A DNA stretch of 64,000 nucleotides from Helicobacter sp. (lineage in GTDB: Bacteria > Campylobacterota > Campylobacteria > Campylobacterales > Helicobacteraceae): contig NZ_JAFVUX010000020.1 in NCBI RefSeq assembly GCF_017502485.1, positions 83,807-147,806 of the forward strand, written 5' to 3'. Positions 17,530 through 27,018 of the stretch are shown here, one piece after another. Numbering within the stretch: the first letter of the stretch is position 1; every line of letters begins with the position of its first letter. The position numbers were made by a program, and so were the translations under genes. The notes beneath the pieces are model-generated. The model was not told the DNA's origin. It did not search any database and worked only from the letters and a program-made list of their open reading frames with translations.

Positions 17530-18477
17530 TTAAGCTTGGAGAAAAAACCTCTGCGCTTGCTCTAGCACCTCTCTAGCACCTTGCTTGATTAATATATGTG
17601 CCAGCTCCTTTGCAGCTATGTTTGCTTCCTGTGCGCTTGCACTTGTGGATTCTTGTAGTATTTTGCTTCCATCAGGCATACCAACAATAGCATTGATACA
17701 TATCATCCCCTTCCTAATCTCCCCTAAAAGCTTGCAATGCACACCAATTGGCACTTGACACCCACCATTTAACGCTTTGATGAACTCTCTCTCTGCTTGC
17801 GTGCAAAGAGCAGTTTTTGGGCACACAAGTGTATCTAGTACTGCGCGCAAGTCTTCATCATCTTCCCTGCACTCTATCCCTAGTGCTGCTTGCCCCATAG
17901 CAGGAATCATTTCCGTAGTGCTTAGTGGCACGATATGCGGAATATGTGTAATGCCAAGCCGCTTTAGCCCAGCATACGCAAGGATAATGGCATCAAATTC
18001 ACCGGATTCTAACTTTTTTAGCCGCGTTTGGATATTTCCGCGTAGCGACAGGCAAGCAATATCCATACGCCTTGCCTTAAGTTGCATACTACGACGCAAA
18101 GAAGTCGTGCCAACTCGTGCATTTTGCGCAAGTGTATTCAAATCTGCGTATTTATAGCTTACAAAGCAGTCTCGCACATCTTCTCGCTCTGTAATGCACG
18201 CCAGCACCAAAGATTCTGGCAAATCCACTGGAACATCTTTAAGAGAATGCACCGCCAAATCAATTTCCTTTGCAATAAGCTTTTCTTCTAACTCTTTGGT
18301 GAAAAGTCCCTTGCCACCGATTTTTGCAAGTGGGACATCAAGGATTTTATCGCCCTTGGTTTTGATGATTTCTAAGCTAGATTCTACTCCGCACTCTTGC
18401 AATAAGCGATCTTGGATATAGTGCGCCTGCCACAAAGCTAGTGCGCTCCCTCTTGTGCCAATGACTAGCTTTCTCAT
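17530..18477 (-). CDS. hemC: Porphobilinogen deaminase (hydroxymethylbilane synthase)
   Basis: Polymerises four porphobilinogen units to hydroxymethylbilane in heme synthesis. The 315-residue protein shows the N-terminal GTRGSALALWQA, the substrate-binding LSLRGNIQTRLKKL arginines, AVHSLKDVP with the catalytic aspartate region, and the dipyrromethane-cofactor cysteine in LNGGCQVPIGVH. Length is normal. The ATG overlaps the TGA of the upstream fxsA-like gene (ATGA), so it is translationally coupled and last in the hisD-to-hemC minus-strand block that also holds hemA. Confidence 0.97.
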   Translation of the reverse strand: MRKLVIGTRGSALALWQAHYIQDRLLQECGVESSLEIIKTKGDKILDVPLAKIGGKGLFTKELEEKLIAKEIDLAVHSLKDVPVDLPESLVLACITEREDVRDCFVSYKYADLNTLAQNARVGTTSLRRSMQLKARRMDIACLSLRGNIQTRLKKLESGEFDAIILAYAGLKRLGITHIPHIVPLSTTEMIPAMGQAALGIECREDDEDLRAVLDTLVCPKTALCTQAEREFIKALNGGCQVPIGVHCKLLGEIRKGMICINAIVGMPDGSKILQESTSASAQEANIAAKELAHILIKQGAREVLEQAQRFFLQA

Positions 18478-18992
18478 TCCACACTCCTTGATTTTTTCTG
18501 CGATAGCTGCTCTCCTGGCTTCTGTGAGTTTGTAGGCTCTAGTACTTCCACATCGATCACATCATCATCTTTAGACTTTGTTTGATAAGCGTAGCGCATA
18601 GAGCTTGTGAAGCAATCATCAAAGCCCTGATATCCTCTAGATTCTAGACTAGAATCTAGCTTAGATTTAGGGTAGAAAACTAGCGCGCAAAGCACCATAA
18701 CCACCCCTACAATATCACTGCAAATCCCAGGCAGTAGCAAAAGTACTGCCCCAAAGCCACTAAGCATACTATTGCGCAATAGAGCAAACATATCCCTCTG
18801 TCTAAATCGCACAAAAAGCTGAATCAAACTTAGCTGGGCTAGCTCTCTTTTAAGTAGCCAGAAGCCAAGCATACCTGATACAAACACTTCAATCACAGCA
18901 AACAACACGCCAAAATAATCGATAAATATACTAAATCCAAGCAGTTCTAGTGCGATATAGCCCATCATAAGCCACACAACAATTCCGCGCAT
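18474..18992 (-). CDS. fxsA: FxsA family cytoplasmic membrane protein
   Basis: A 172-residue membrane protein. Two N-terminal membrane segments (WLMMGYIALELLGFSIFIDYFG, then AVIEVFVSGMLGFWLL) and a later LLLLPGICSDIVGVVMVL match FxsA, whose E. coli member relieves T7 phage exclusion by F plasmids; the chromosomal role is unknown. The ATG at 18992 overlaps the proS stop (TAATG) with GGAGCG six nt upstream, so I prefer it to an extension to 19025. The C-terminal 50 residues are hydrophilic and charged. Confidence 0.82.
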   Translation of the reverse strand: MRGIVVWLMMGYIALELLGFSIFIDYFGVLFAVIEVFVSGMLGFWLLKRELAQLSLIQLFVRFRQRDMFALLRNSMLSGFGAVLLLLPGICSDIVGVVMVLCALVFYPKSKLDSSLESRGYQGFDDCFTSSMRYAYQTKSKDDDVIDVEVLEPTNSQKPGEQLSQKKSRSVE

Positions 18993-20863
18993 TATCGCTC
19001 CAGCCGCTCCATAATCGCTCCACACACTGCCTGTACTTCACTAGCGATTAACTCTTGCTTCTCTAATCCATCACGCTTAATACACTCTATCACACCAGAT
19101 TCTAGCCCCTTGCCCACAACTATCCCATATAATGCCGCCCCGATTAGCTCAAAGTCTGCCATTTTCACCCCAAAGCGTAAGTCTCTATCATCACACAGCA
19201 CTGCTACACCCCTTGCCAACAAAGCTTGATATAGCTCTAGGGCATAGCGTGATTGTTGCTCATTTTTGGTATTTGCAACGATAATTTGCACAGCATAGGG
19301 CGCACTAGCCTTACTCCACACACAGCCTTTTTCATCAGCCTTTTGCTCTAGTATCGCTGGCAACAAGCGTGAGATCCCTATCCCATAGCAGCCCATTACA
19401 AAGGGCTTAGAGCTAGAATCTTGCGCTAGATACTCGGCTTTAAGCGCGCTTGAATATTTATCGCCTAGCTGGAAAATATGCCCTACTTCTATACCCTTTT
19501 TGTGCGTCAAAGCTCCTTTGCAACACACACATATATCGCCATCTCGCACCGAGGCTAATGGAGCATACACCATATCAGCAAACTCTGTAAAATCCACCCC
19601 CACAATATGTGTATCTCTCTCATTGCCACCACAAATAATATCTCTCCCGTAGCGCAAATCTTCATCAAATATTATAGGAGAGTCCCCCATAATCGCGCGA
19701 ATTCCTACCGCACCAATACTCCCGGCAACAAGCCCCAAAGATTCTAACTCTTGCGCGCTTACATCTAGTAGCTCTAAAGCATCATAGCCACTAGCACGCA
19801 GAGCATTAAGAGCTTTAGTCTCTTCTAGCGCATCATCTCCGCGCAAAAAAAACACTGCAAATTTTTTTATTTGGGATGTTGGGTTTTTTAAAGAATCTAC
19901 ACTCTGCGCTTTTTCAAAAGTAGATTCTAGGTCATAGGCTTGTTTTTTATCGCCATTTTGAGATTCTAACCCATAAGCTAAATTCTCCCTAGAACCCACT
20001 TTTTGCGTGTAAGCCTTTACCACTGCCTTTAGTGCATAATAAGGATCAATATGAAAGAATTTGCACACATCATCGATTGTTTTAACATTTGGTGTAGGGA
20101 AGCGCGCAAACTGAGCTCTAGGCGCGGAATCTGGCTCCACTCTTTTCGCGCGCTTTGCGGCTTCTATATTTGCTGCATACTCGCACTGCGTGCAGACCAC
20201 AAGCGTATCTTCACCAGAATCTGCCAACACCATAAACTCCTTGCTCTCGCTTCCCCCAATTGCTCCAGAGTCTGCCTCCACAGCGCGGAAATCCAGTCCC
20301 AATTCGCTAAAAATCTTACTATAAGCTTGATACATATTCTCAAATTCTTTAAGCAAACATTCCTTAGAGTTATGAAAGCTATAAGCATCTTTCATAAGAA
20401 ACTCGCGTGTGCGCAAAAGCCCAAATCTCGGGCGCAATTCATCACGGAACTTTAGCTGGATCTGGTAGAGATTAAGCGGGAGAGCCTTGTAGGATTTAAC
20501 ATAGGATTTGACAAGCTGGGTAATGCTCTCTTCGTGCGTTGGTGCAAGGATAAACTCATTATCCTTGCGATCTTTAAAGCGTAAAAGCTCCTTACCATAA
20601 AGCTCATATCTCCCGGACTCTCTCCATAGCTCCGCTGGTGTTACGAAGCTTAGTAGTACTTCTTGTGCGCCAGCCTCATTCATATATTTACGCACGACAT
20701 TAGCGATCTTGTCTAGGACAATTTTGCCAAGTGGTAGCAAGCTATAAACCCCACTACCACTTTGATAAATATAGCCTGCTTGCACAAGCAGCTTATGACT
20801 CTTTAGTACGGTATCTTTTGGAGTTTCTTTGCTTGTTGGAGCTAGTAAGCGAGATTGCAACAT
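18992..20863 (-). CDS. proS: Proline-tRNA ligase
   Basis: Charges tRNA-Pro. The 623-residue bacterial-type enzyme (with editing insertion) has class II motif 2 in PRFGLLRTREFLMKDAYSF, the INS editing domain between about 225 and 410, motif 3 in GCYGIGISRLLPAILEQ, and a C-terminal anticodon-binding domain. The insertion carries an unusually charged spacer near 295-330. Length is slightly above the H. pylori enzyme. It is preceded by hemA with a 9-bp gap and overlaps the fxsA-like gene. Confidence 0.97.
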   Translation of the reverse strand: MLQSRLLAPTSKETPKDTVLKSHKLLVQAGYIYQSGSGVYSLLPLGKIVLDKIANVVRKYMNEAGAQEVLLSFVTPAELWRESGRYELYGKELLRFKDRKDNEFILAPTHEESITQLVKSYVKSYKALPLNLYQIQLKFRDELRPRFGLLRTREFLMKDAYSFHNSKECLLKEFENMYQAYSKIFSELGLDFRAVEADSGAIGGSESKEFMVLADSGEDTLVVCTQCEYAANIEAAKRAKRVEPDSAPRAQFARFPTPNVKTIDDVCKFFHIDPYYALKAVVKAYTQKVGSRENLAYGLESQNGDKKQAYDLESTFEKAQSVDSLKNPTSQIKKFAVFFLRGDDALEETKALNALRASGYDALELLDVSAQELESLGLVAGSIGAVGIRAIMGDSPIIFDEDLRYGRDIICGGNERDTHIVGVDFTEFADMVYAPLASVRDGDICVCCKGALTHKKGIEVGHIFQLGDKYSSALKAEYLAQDSSSKPFVMGCYGIGISRLLPAILEQKADEKGCVWSKASAPYAVQIIVANTKNEQQSRYALELYQALLARGVAVLCDDRDLRFGVKMADFELIGAALYGIVVGKGLESGVIECIKRDGLEKQELIASEVQAVCGAIMERLER

Positions 20864-20872
20864 AAAACCTCC

Positions 20873-22246
20873 TTATAAAGATATATCATCATACTCGCAT
20901 TTGTAGCGATCTAAGAGCTTAAGATTATCATTTTGCGTAAAGACTTTTTGTAGTGCTTGAATAATAGTATCACCCTCTTTGTGGTGAGATAGCTCTTTGA
21001 GATTAAGCGTAGGATTATGTAAAAACACATTAAAAGCATTATGTAAAATCCTAAGCACCCTCTCTTCTTGTTCTGCTTGCAAATAGCCTTTTTTGATCGC
21101 ACGCGCTACTTCTTGCACAGAAGCTTGCTTTGCCTGCTCTCGCATAGACTTAATCAATGGCAGAACATCTAGGCTTTGTATCCAGTGAAAATACTCCACT
21201 ACCGCTACACCAACAAGCGCGTGAGCTTGGTGGGCTTGAGCCTTTTTGTGTGAGCGATTTTCTTCTATGACTTGCTGCAAATCATCGACACATAACACTT
21301 CTATGCCAAGATCTGCGCAAGTAGATTCTATATCTCTAGGGACTGCTAGATCAAACCACGCGCGCTTCATATCCCTAAACTCACACATTTGCCTGCGTAT
21401 AATTAACTCTTGCGCACTTGTGGCACTGATGATAATACCAAAGTCATTAAACAAGTTTGGCATATCCTGCCAATCCAGCAAACATAACACACTAGAATCT
21501 AACCCGAAGTCTCTAAGCATACCAGCGCGACTCTCTTGGGTAATATGGACGATTTGCTTGATTTTCTTCTCTTGGAGTAGAGTAGTGGCGAAGTTGATAG
21601 CGCGATTTTTACTGCGATTACTCATACATACTGCTACGCCAGAATCTAGCAAATGCCTTGCTGCAAGCTGCGCCATCTCCCCAGCCCCTAGCACAAGTGC
21701 TGATTTGGGGCTAGATTCCAAAGCTTTTTTCACCGCGACAGAAGCTATGGAGAGAGGGGTTTTAGCAATGGTGGTTTGCGTGCGCACTTTGGCTGCTGTG
21801 CGGAATGCAAAGTGCATAAGCCTAGTCATCTCCTGTGCGCAAGACTCTAGCTCAAAGCATAGCTTATATGCTTCTTTCATTTGCCCCACAATTTGTGTCT
21901 CCCCTAGCACAATGCTATCTAGCCCACTTACTACACTAAAAATATGATGCACCGCCTCTTGACCAAGCGCACTATGACAGTGAGACTCTAAAATATGCAA
22001 GGGCAGTGCAATCTCGCGCGCGAACGCATCTAGCACTGCAACTATACACTCTTGTGGTGTGTGCGTATAAAGATAGAATTCCACACGATTGCAAGTGCTA
22101 AGTAATAACACCTCCTTTATGCTTGGGATTGCGCGTAGAGATTTGACAAAAGGCACTAGCCTATGTTGGGGTAGCGCTAGTTTTTCACGCAAGGTTATGG
22201 AGGTGTTTTTGTGTGAAAAGCTTAGAGTAAGATAATGGGCTTGCAT
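20873..22246 (-). CDS. hemA: Glutamyl-tRNA reductase
   Basis: NADPH-dependent reduction of glutamyl-tRNA to glutamate-1-semialdehyde, first step of C5 heme synthesis. The 457-residue protein carries the catalytic cysteine in LLSTCNRVEFYLYT (C52), the SVVSGLDSIVLGETQIVGQMKEAY signature, the NADPH-binding VLGAGEMAQLAARHL and a C-terminal dimerisation helix region. The ATG overlaps the stop of the upstream polyprenyl synthase (TGATG). Heme genes hemA and hemC share this operon. Confidence 0.97.
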   Translation of the reverse strand: MQAHYLTLSFSHKNTSITLREKLALPQHRLVPFVKSLRAIPSIKEVLLLSTCNRVEFYLYTHTPQECIVAVLDAFAREIALPLHILESHCHSALGQEAVHHIFSVVSGLDSIVLGETQIVGQMKEAYKLCFELESCAQEMTRLMHFAFRTAAKVRTQTTIAKTPLSIASVAVKKALESSPKSALVLGAGEMAQLAARHLLDSGVAVCMSNRSKNRAINFATTLLQEKKIKQIVHITQESRAGMLRDFGLDSSVLCLLDWQDMPNLFNDFGIIISATSAQELIIRRQMCEFRDMKRAWFDLAVPRDIESTCADLGIEVLCVDDLQQVIEENRSHKKAQAHQAHALVGVAVVEYFHWIQSLDVLPLIKSMREQAKQASVQEVARAIKKGYLQAEQEERVLRILHNAFNVFLHNPTLNLKELSHHKEGDTIIQALQKVFTQNDNLKLLDRYKCEYDDISL

Positions 22247-23190
22247 CAGTATGTCCTTTCAATCAATGCATTAGCAATAGATTCCAATGCGCTGTTTTGC
22301 TCACTAGCAATGGAGTGCAAGGCATTTTGGACAAATTCATAAGCAATGTGCTTAGCTTCATCAATGATAGAATATGTAAGCAAAAGTTGCTTGATAAAAG
22401 CTATATCTTCATTGTTAGCACGAGTAAAAGCGTGTAAGAATGCCTGCTGCTCACTAGAATCTAGCTTATGATAGAGCAAGATGCAAGGCAGAGTGCTTTT
22501 CCTCTCTCTAATGTCATTCATAGCAGGCTTGCCCAAAGTCTGCTCATCTTGTGTAATATCCAATATATCATCGATAATTTGAAACGCCATACCCAAGTTG
22601 TATCCATAAGTTTGATACGCACTAGAATCTAATCCCACAAGCAGTGCTGCAGCTTGCGCGCTAGCAGCGATAAGCGAGGCGGTTTTGTTGCGCAAGATTT
22701 GGTAATACACTTCCAAACTAGATTGAAACTCTTTGCTATATGCAACATCTTCAATTTCACCTTTTGCAAGCAGGGCTACAGAGCCAGCGACACAACGAGC
22801 AATAGTGGAAGAAAAGCCGCAAAGCTTAACAAAGGCATTAGCATAAAGCACATCGCCCAGCATAATCGCATTTTTATCGCCAAATTGCGCATTAATACTT
22901 GGACGATTGCGCCTAGAAGTAGCAGAATCTATCACATCATCATGCAGCAAGGAGGCGCATTGGATAAGCTCAATAACTGCACAAAGATCGATGATGGGTT
23001 CTTGATATGTGGAAAACTGCCCTGCTGCGATAGCTAGAATCAGCCTTGAGCGTAGCATTTTACCGTGGTTAATAGCCGCATACATAGAGCCAATCAACGC
23101 AGAATCTTGCTCCTGCACCCACGCCTCACACCGATGCTGTATCGCCCTCAAAGCCTCCTGCTCGCTGGCTTTGTCTCTTGCTTTACTCAT
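22246..23190 (-). CDS. Polyprenyl (octaprenyl-type) diphosphate synthase
   Basis: Trans-isoprenyl diphosphate synthase making the side chain of menaquinone or related lipids from IPP and an allylic primer. Both aspartate-rich motifs are present: first LLHDDVIDSATSRRNRPS (DDxxD plus arginines) and second QIIDDILDI. Residue spacing before the first motif lacks bulky blockers, typical of long-chain synthases; H. pylori HP0240 is the positional equivalent. The start at 23190 (MSKARDK) has AAGGA 5-6 nt upstream; an extension to 23247 would overlap the previous gene by more than 60 nt. 314 residues. Confidence 0.92.
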   Translation of the reverse strand: MSKARDKASEQEALRAIQHRCEAWVQEQDSALIGSMYAAINHGKMLRSRLILAIAAGQFSTYQEPIIDLCAVIELIQCASLLHDDVIDSATSRRNRPSINAQFGDKNAIMLGDVLYANAFVKLCGFSSTIARCVAGSVALLAKGEIEDVAYSKEFQSSLEVYYQILRNKTASLIAASAQAAALLVGLDSSAYQTYGYNLGMAFQIIDDILDITQDEQTLGKPAMNDIRERKSTLPCILLYHKLDSSEQQAFLHAFTRANNEDIAFIKQLLLTYSIIDEAKHIAYEFVQNALHSIASEQNSALESIANALIERTY

Positions 23191-23629
23191 TATAGTCCTT
23201 GATGTGGCTAGATATTGGCTTTTTAGGAAGCATAATAAACAATCCAAGGTTTGCTACTTTCTCTTGCTCATCAAAATCTTGGAAGCTTAAAAGTAAGTAG
23301 GCTGTCTTGTCAATATCTTGACCTTGTGAGAGTGGAAGTGTAAAACTTTTTCGCTTATAGTCTGTATAAAGCACAAATTGATATGGGAATTTATCATACT
23401 GCAAATGCACTACAAGCCCATAGTTTTTATACAAAGTCCAATAGATCTTAAGTGTCTTTGACACGCCTGAGAGCGCAAAATCCTGCACATAAATCTCATC
23501 TTTACGCAGTGATAGCTGTTCTTGTATATCCCAAATCGGCTTAGCCCCATAAAGATTCTGCATACAAGCTAGCCAAATAAACCAAACAACAATGCACGAT
23601 TTCGCAAGAAGCGGCACGACTCTATTCAT
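23183..23629 (-). CDS. Exported hypothetical protein (HP0241 position)
   Basis: 148-residue protein with an N-terminal hydrophobic signal/anchor (LAKSCIVVWFIWLACMQNLYGAKP) and a beta-rich remainder. No known motif seen. It occupies the place of an uncharacterised gene between the polyprenyl synthase and the DUF2443 gene in H. pylori. It overlaps the upstream gene by 8 nt and the downstream gene by 8 nt. Start is ATG 23629; GTG 23635 is an alternative. Confidence 0.75.
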   Translation of the reverse strand: MNRVVPLLAKSCIVVWFIWLACMQNLYGAKPIWDIQEQLSLRKDEIYVQDFALSGVSKTLKIYWTLYKNYGLVVHLQYDKFPYQFVLYTDYKRKSFTLPLSQGQDIDKTAYLLLSFQDFDEQEKVANLGLFIMLPKKPISSHIKDYNE

Positions 23630-23885
23630 TCTCACTTAAAATTTTCGCGCTAGACTCTATGGCAATATTGCGCTTTTGCACTTCTATAGCTTCTTTATGT
23701 GTATGGATAAACTTCCGTAAATCTGCCCCACTCTCTTCAAATGCCACTTCATATATCGCCAAAAGCTCCAAGAGCCTATCAAGCTCCTTTTTTGCAAGTG
23801 TTGGCGAGGCGTGTAGGATAATCTCACTCCATTTTTGTGTAGGATCACCCGCTAGCACTTCTAAATCTTCCCATTCTTTCCACAT
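23622..23885 (-). CDS. DUF2443 protein, HP0242-type (knotted dimer fold)
   Basis: 87-residue all-alpha protein starting MWKEWEDLEVLAGDP. It corresponds by size, composition and gene order to H. pylori HP0242, whose crystal structure is an intertwined pseudo-knotted dimer of helices. Function is not known. AAGGAGTAAC precedes the start. It lies 39 bp after hisD on the same strand, so it may be transcribed from the hisD promoter. Confidence 0.85.
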   Translation of the reverse strand: MWKEWEDLEVLAGDPTQKWSEIILHASPTLAKKELDRLLELLAIYEVAFEESGADLRKFIHTHKEAIEVQKRNIAIESSAKILSENE

Positions 23886-23924
23886 AGTTACTCCTTAACT
23901 AGAATCTACTTTGACTATCTGCAC

Positions 23925-25232
23925 CTAAGACTTACGCGCTAAGACAGAGATCTTATGCGCATAAAGCCCCTCAAGCTCCGCTAAATGCGCACAAGGCTCA
24001 GCGAGCTCATTAATACCTTGCTGACTAAATGCGATGAGAGAGCTTTTTTTCATAAAAGTATCCACACTAAGTGGAGAGAAAAACTTCGCACTTCCGCCCG
24101 TAGGAAGCGTGTGGTTTGGTCCTGCGAGATAATCTCCTATGGCTTCTGGGGTGTTTGCCCCGATGAAAACCGCCCCAGCATTTTTGATAGCTGGCAAATG
24201 AGCAAAGGCATTATCAAACATTAATTCCAAATGTTCGGGGGCTAGATCATTACAAAGCGTTATAGCTTCATTAATATCTTTGCACACAACAATAGCACCA
24301 CGATTTTGTATAGAAACATTGGCGATGGCAGATTTTGGCAGGCTTGGGAGAAGATCTTCCACCTTGCTTGCCACTTCTTCAGCAAGCTCTTGGCTTGTGG
24401 TAAAAAGCAAGGAACAAGCCATCTCATCGTGCTCTGCTTGCGAGAGTAGGTCTCTAGCAATGTATGCAGCATTAGCATTAGAGTCTGCAATAATAGCAAT
24501 TTCACTTGGACCTGCGATCATATCAATCCCAACCTTGCCAAAAACAAGTTTTTTTGCCGTGGCGACAAAGACATTCCCAGGTCCGCTTATGATATCAACC
24601 TTTGGCACTAGCGTTTTCCCACTAGATTCTAGTCCATAGGCAAATACACCGATCGCACTAGCCCCACCCACACGATACATCTCTTTGATCCCGCAAATAT
24701 GCAATGCTGCTAGCAGCAGTGGATTTGCCTGTCCCTGTGGCGTAGGTGTGCAGACAATGATCTCGCGCACCCCTGCCACAAGAGCTGGGATAGCATTCAT
24801 AAGCACTGAACTTGGATAAGCAGCTTTACCACCGGGGATATAAAGTCCTGCGCGTTGTATGGGCGTGTGAATTTGTCCAAGTATAGATCCGTACTCATCA
24901 CTATCAAACCACGATTTTTGCTTCTGCTTTGTGTGAAATGCCGTGATTCTATCATAGGCAATATGCAGAGTATCCTTTGTTGTAGAATCTAGATTCTGAT
25001 AGGCTTTAGCACACTCTTCTTGTGTAATTGTAAGATCAGTTAGATTCTTTGGAGCAAAGCCATCAAAGCGCGCCACTTGCGATAATAGAGCCTCTAACCC
25101 TTGTGTGCGAATCTCTTCTAATAGCGGCAAAACGATTTGCTCAGCACTATGCAAGTCATCTTGTCCCCTTTGGACAATAGCATCAAACTTCTGTGTAAAA
25201 CCACTTTGACTAGTGTGTAGCATAGCAATCAT
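23925..25232 (-). CDS. hisD: Histidinol dehydrogenase
   Basis: NAD-dependent oxidation of L-histidinol to histidine, final step of histidine synthesis. The protein has the zinc/NAD signature region IDMIAGPSEIAIIADSNANAAYIARDLLSQAEHD (split motif GPSEI...SQAEHD), the PQGQAN loop, and APEHLEL near the C-terminus. A -10 TATAAT at 25257-25262 places transcription start near 25250, so an in-frame extension to 25337 cannot be translated from it; GGGGG lies 6 nt before the ATG at 25232, and ATG 25223 is also possible. 435 residues, normal for HisD. It stands alone, without other his genes here. Confidence 0.95.
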   Translation of the reverse strand: MIAMLHTSQSGFTQKFDAIVQRGQDDLHSAEQIVLPLLEEIRTQGLEALLSQVARFDGFAPKNLTDLTITQEECAKAYQNLDSTTKDTLHIAYDRITAFHTKQKQKSWFDSDEYGSILGQIHTPIQRAGLYIPGGKAAYPSSVLMNAIPALVAGVREIIVCTPTPQGQANPLLLAALHICGIKEMYRVGGASAIGVFAYGLESSGKTLVPKVDIISGPGNVFVATAKKLVFGKVGIDMIAGPSEIAIIADSNANAAYIARDLLSQAEHDEMACSLLFTTSQELAEEVASKVEDLLPSLPKSAIANVSIQNRGAIVVCKDINEAITLCNDLAPEHLELMFDNAFAHLPAIKNAGAVFIGANTPEAIGDYLAGPNHTLPTGGSAKFFSPLSVDTFMKKSSLIAFSQQGINELAEPCAHLAELEGLYAHKISVLARKS

Positions 25233-25256
25233 ACTAAACCCCCAAAAAAATACCGC

Positions 25257-25262
25257 ATTATA
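25257..25262 (-). promoter_or_regulatory. -10 element of hisD that fixes its start
   Basis: TGTGTATAAT on the minus strand. It lies inside the longest open frame, which argues for translation starting at 25232 or 25223 and a leader of about 20 nt. Confidence 0.55.
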
Positions 25263-25439
25263 CACAATTGCCATAAGAATGCTACAAGTTTGATGAATTC
25301 TACAACCACTTGCGCTGTTGTCTTTTTGATTATACATAGATTCTGTTTCTACTGCCTTATATACTTCATTTTACAAAAAGCTGTTAATGAGATTGTCACA
25401 GGCAAAACTACTTCATTACGCACTTATTGAACAAACCTT

Positions 25440-26162
25440 GCAAATTCCATTATAGGCTACTCCACTTAGAGTGAAACTCCTATTGATCTATGGCATAGAT
25501 GGTATATCGAGCCAATAACATAGGGAAGAGTACCCAGAGCTTTTACGGATAGGTCTCTTAGCAATGAGGGCGATATATTAGGTGGCGACAGGTCTCTGCT
25601 TACACAAGATTCCCACTTACAGACGGAAGCTATGATGATTTAGGAAATCTATGGTAATGGATCTTGAAGCGATCTAGAGATTTTGATTGAATATCTTAAT
25701 GAGATCTTTTCTACTTGATGTCAATTTTGTCTCATATACAAAAATGCAAAGATTTGCTTAGCATAATCTAAACTTTGGACAATCTACATTTGACACAGGT
25801 GGCGAACTAGAGAGTAAGATCCCGCTAAGCTCAAGTGCTACTCCGCAGACTTATGTGTATGACCCCATCCAAACTCTTCTTTTACCTTTAATCTCGCACT
25901 AAGCGCACGCACAAACGCTGCTAATCAAATAATACTAGCGAGCATTGGTATGAGCTTTGATCTCACGCCGCGCTACACTCTTAATGTAAAATCTATGCCA
26001 GATACCAAAACTTCCCTACCCCCTACCCAAGACTATACAAACACGCAGTATATGATCAACGCAAGAATAGCTTCAATACTACACTGGAGATTGAACTTAA
26101 ATTTAGATGCCAAGGTTAATGGCTTAAAGAACAAAGGACTAACCCAACTTTACAGATTCTAG
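25440..26162 (+). pseudogene. Decayed outer-membrane beta-barrel protein gene
   Basis: No intact frame spans 25338-26184. Reading across stops and frameshifts gives protein-like stretches: GDILGGD near 25570, DGSYDDLGNLW near 25621, GQSTFDTGGELESKIPLSS near 25780, then after a one-base frameshift SSFTFNLALSARTNAAN and a clean C-terminal frame (about 25880-26162) with alternating polar/hydrophobic strands (GMSFDLTPRYTLNVKS, YMINARIASILHWRLNLNLDAKVNG) ending in Tyr-Arg-Phe. A terminal aromatic after barrel strands marks outer-membrane proteins of the porin or autotransporter type. I judge it a dead Helicobacter outer-membrane gene; exact family not determined. Confidence 0.55.
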
Positions 26163-26171
26163 CTAGAATCT
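26154..26171. terminator. Second copy of the 18-bp palindrome AGATTCTAGCTAGAATCT
   Basis: Identical to 13121-13138, again overlapping the TTC-TAG end of a beta-barrel frame and facing the 3' end of a convergent gene (M23 peptidase). Confidence 0.35.
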
Positions 26172-26184
26172 ATTTACTTTCCGC

Positions 26185-27009
26185 CTAGCTAGCAAAAAGC
26201 GCGTTGATTTGCTTAATGAAATCCATCGGATCAACCTGCACGCCGTTACACACCACACCAAAATGCAAATGCGCACCACTTACCCTGCCTGTCGCACCGC
26301 TTAGGGCGATTGTCTCACCTTTGCGCACAAACTTTCCTACACGAGCTAACAATCTACTACAATGAAAATATGTCGTATAAACTCCATTGCCATGATCGAT
26401 GACAACCGACTTCCCAGACAAGAAGCGATCTTTGGCTAAAACTACCATGCCATCGTTTGCTGCATAAATAGGTGTCCCCTGTGGCGCACGAAAATCCACA
26501 CCTCCGTGGTAGCTCTGTACCGATCCATTAAACACCCTAGCAGTGCCAAAGGGACTTGTGACAAATACGCGTTTCACTGGGTGAGCAAAAGGCTGCTTCC
26601 AATACTGATTCTCATGGGATTTTTGATAGATCGCGTGTGCTTCATCGCGCTCTTTATCGATACGCCTTTGAACCTGCTTGTTTGGGTAAAGCCTACTACG
26701 ATCTGCAACTACAATGGATTCTTTCTTATACTGTGCTTGGGTGATGGCAAGTGTTATGTCTTTGGAGAGCTTGAGGGTTGATGACTTAGTGTGGTAACTA
26801 ATCGGCACTAGGGCTATCTTTTGCCCCAAATGCTTTGGATGATTGATCCACGCAATCTTGCGCCCACCTAGCTCTAATGGCACAGGATCTGAGCTAGAGC
26901 TGTAAGCGATAAAAAGCTTACCATTATATGCAGTGTAAATACTACTCGCTGGATCTTTTGCTGCAAGACACATAAAAGCAAGTAGTACAGTCCAATATAT
27001 TTTTTTCAT
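26185..27009 (-). CDS. M23-family (LytM) metallopeptidase, exported
   Basis: Peptidoglycan endopeptidase of the lysostaphin/LytM family. 274 residues with a signal peptide (KKIYWTVLLAFMCLAAKDP), an N-terminal beta domain, and a C-terminal M23 domain with zinc ligands in SYHGGVDFRAPQGTPIYA (H-x3-D) and GAHLHFG (HxH). GNGVYTTYFHCSRL carries the catalytic histidine region. It probably trims cross-links for cell shape or growth, as the Csd proteins do in H. pylori. The ATG at 27009 is favoured by AGGTGG six nt upstream over a GTG at 27018. It follows the DUF89 gene by 9 bp. Confidence 0.9.
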   Translation of the reverse strand: MKKIYWTVLLAFMCLAAKDPASSIYTAYNGKLFIAYSSSSDPVPLELGGRKIAWINHPKHLGQKIALVPISYHTKSSTLKLSKDITLAITQAQYKKESIVVADRSRLYPNKQVQRRIDKERDEAHAIYQKSHENQYWKQPFAHPVKRVFVTSPFGTARVFNGSVQSYHGGVDFRAPQGTPIYAANDGMVVLAKDRFLSGKSVVIDHGNGVYTTYFHCSRLLARVGKFVRKGETIALSGATGRVSGAHLHFGVVCNGVQVDPMDFIKQINALFAS

Positions 27010-27018
27010 AACATCCAC

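Noticed and set aside
25223..25337. Extended hisD start with a possible membrane segment
   Set aside because: A good -10 box lies inside this extension and the HisD family begins near MLHTSQSG.
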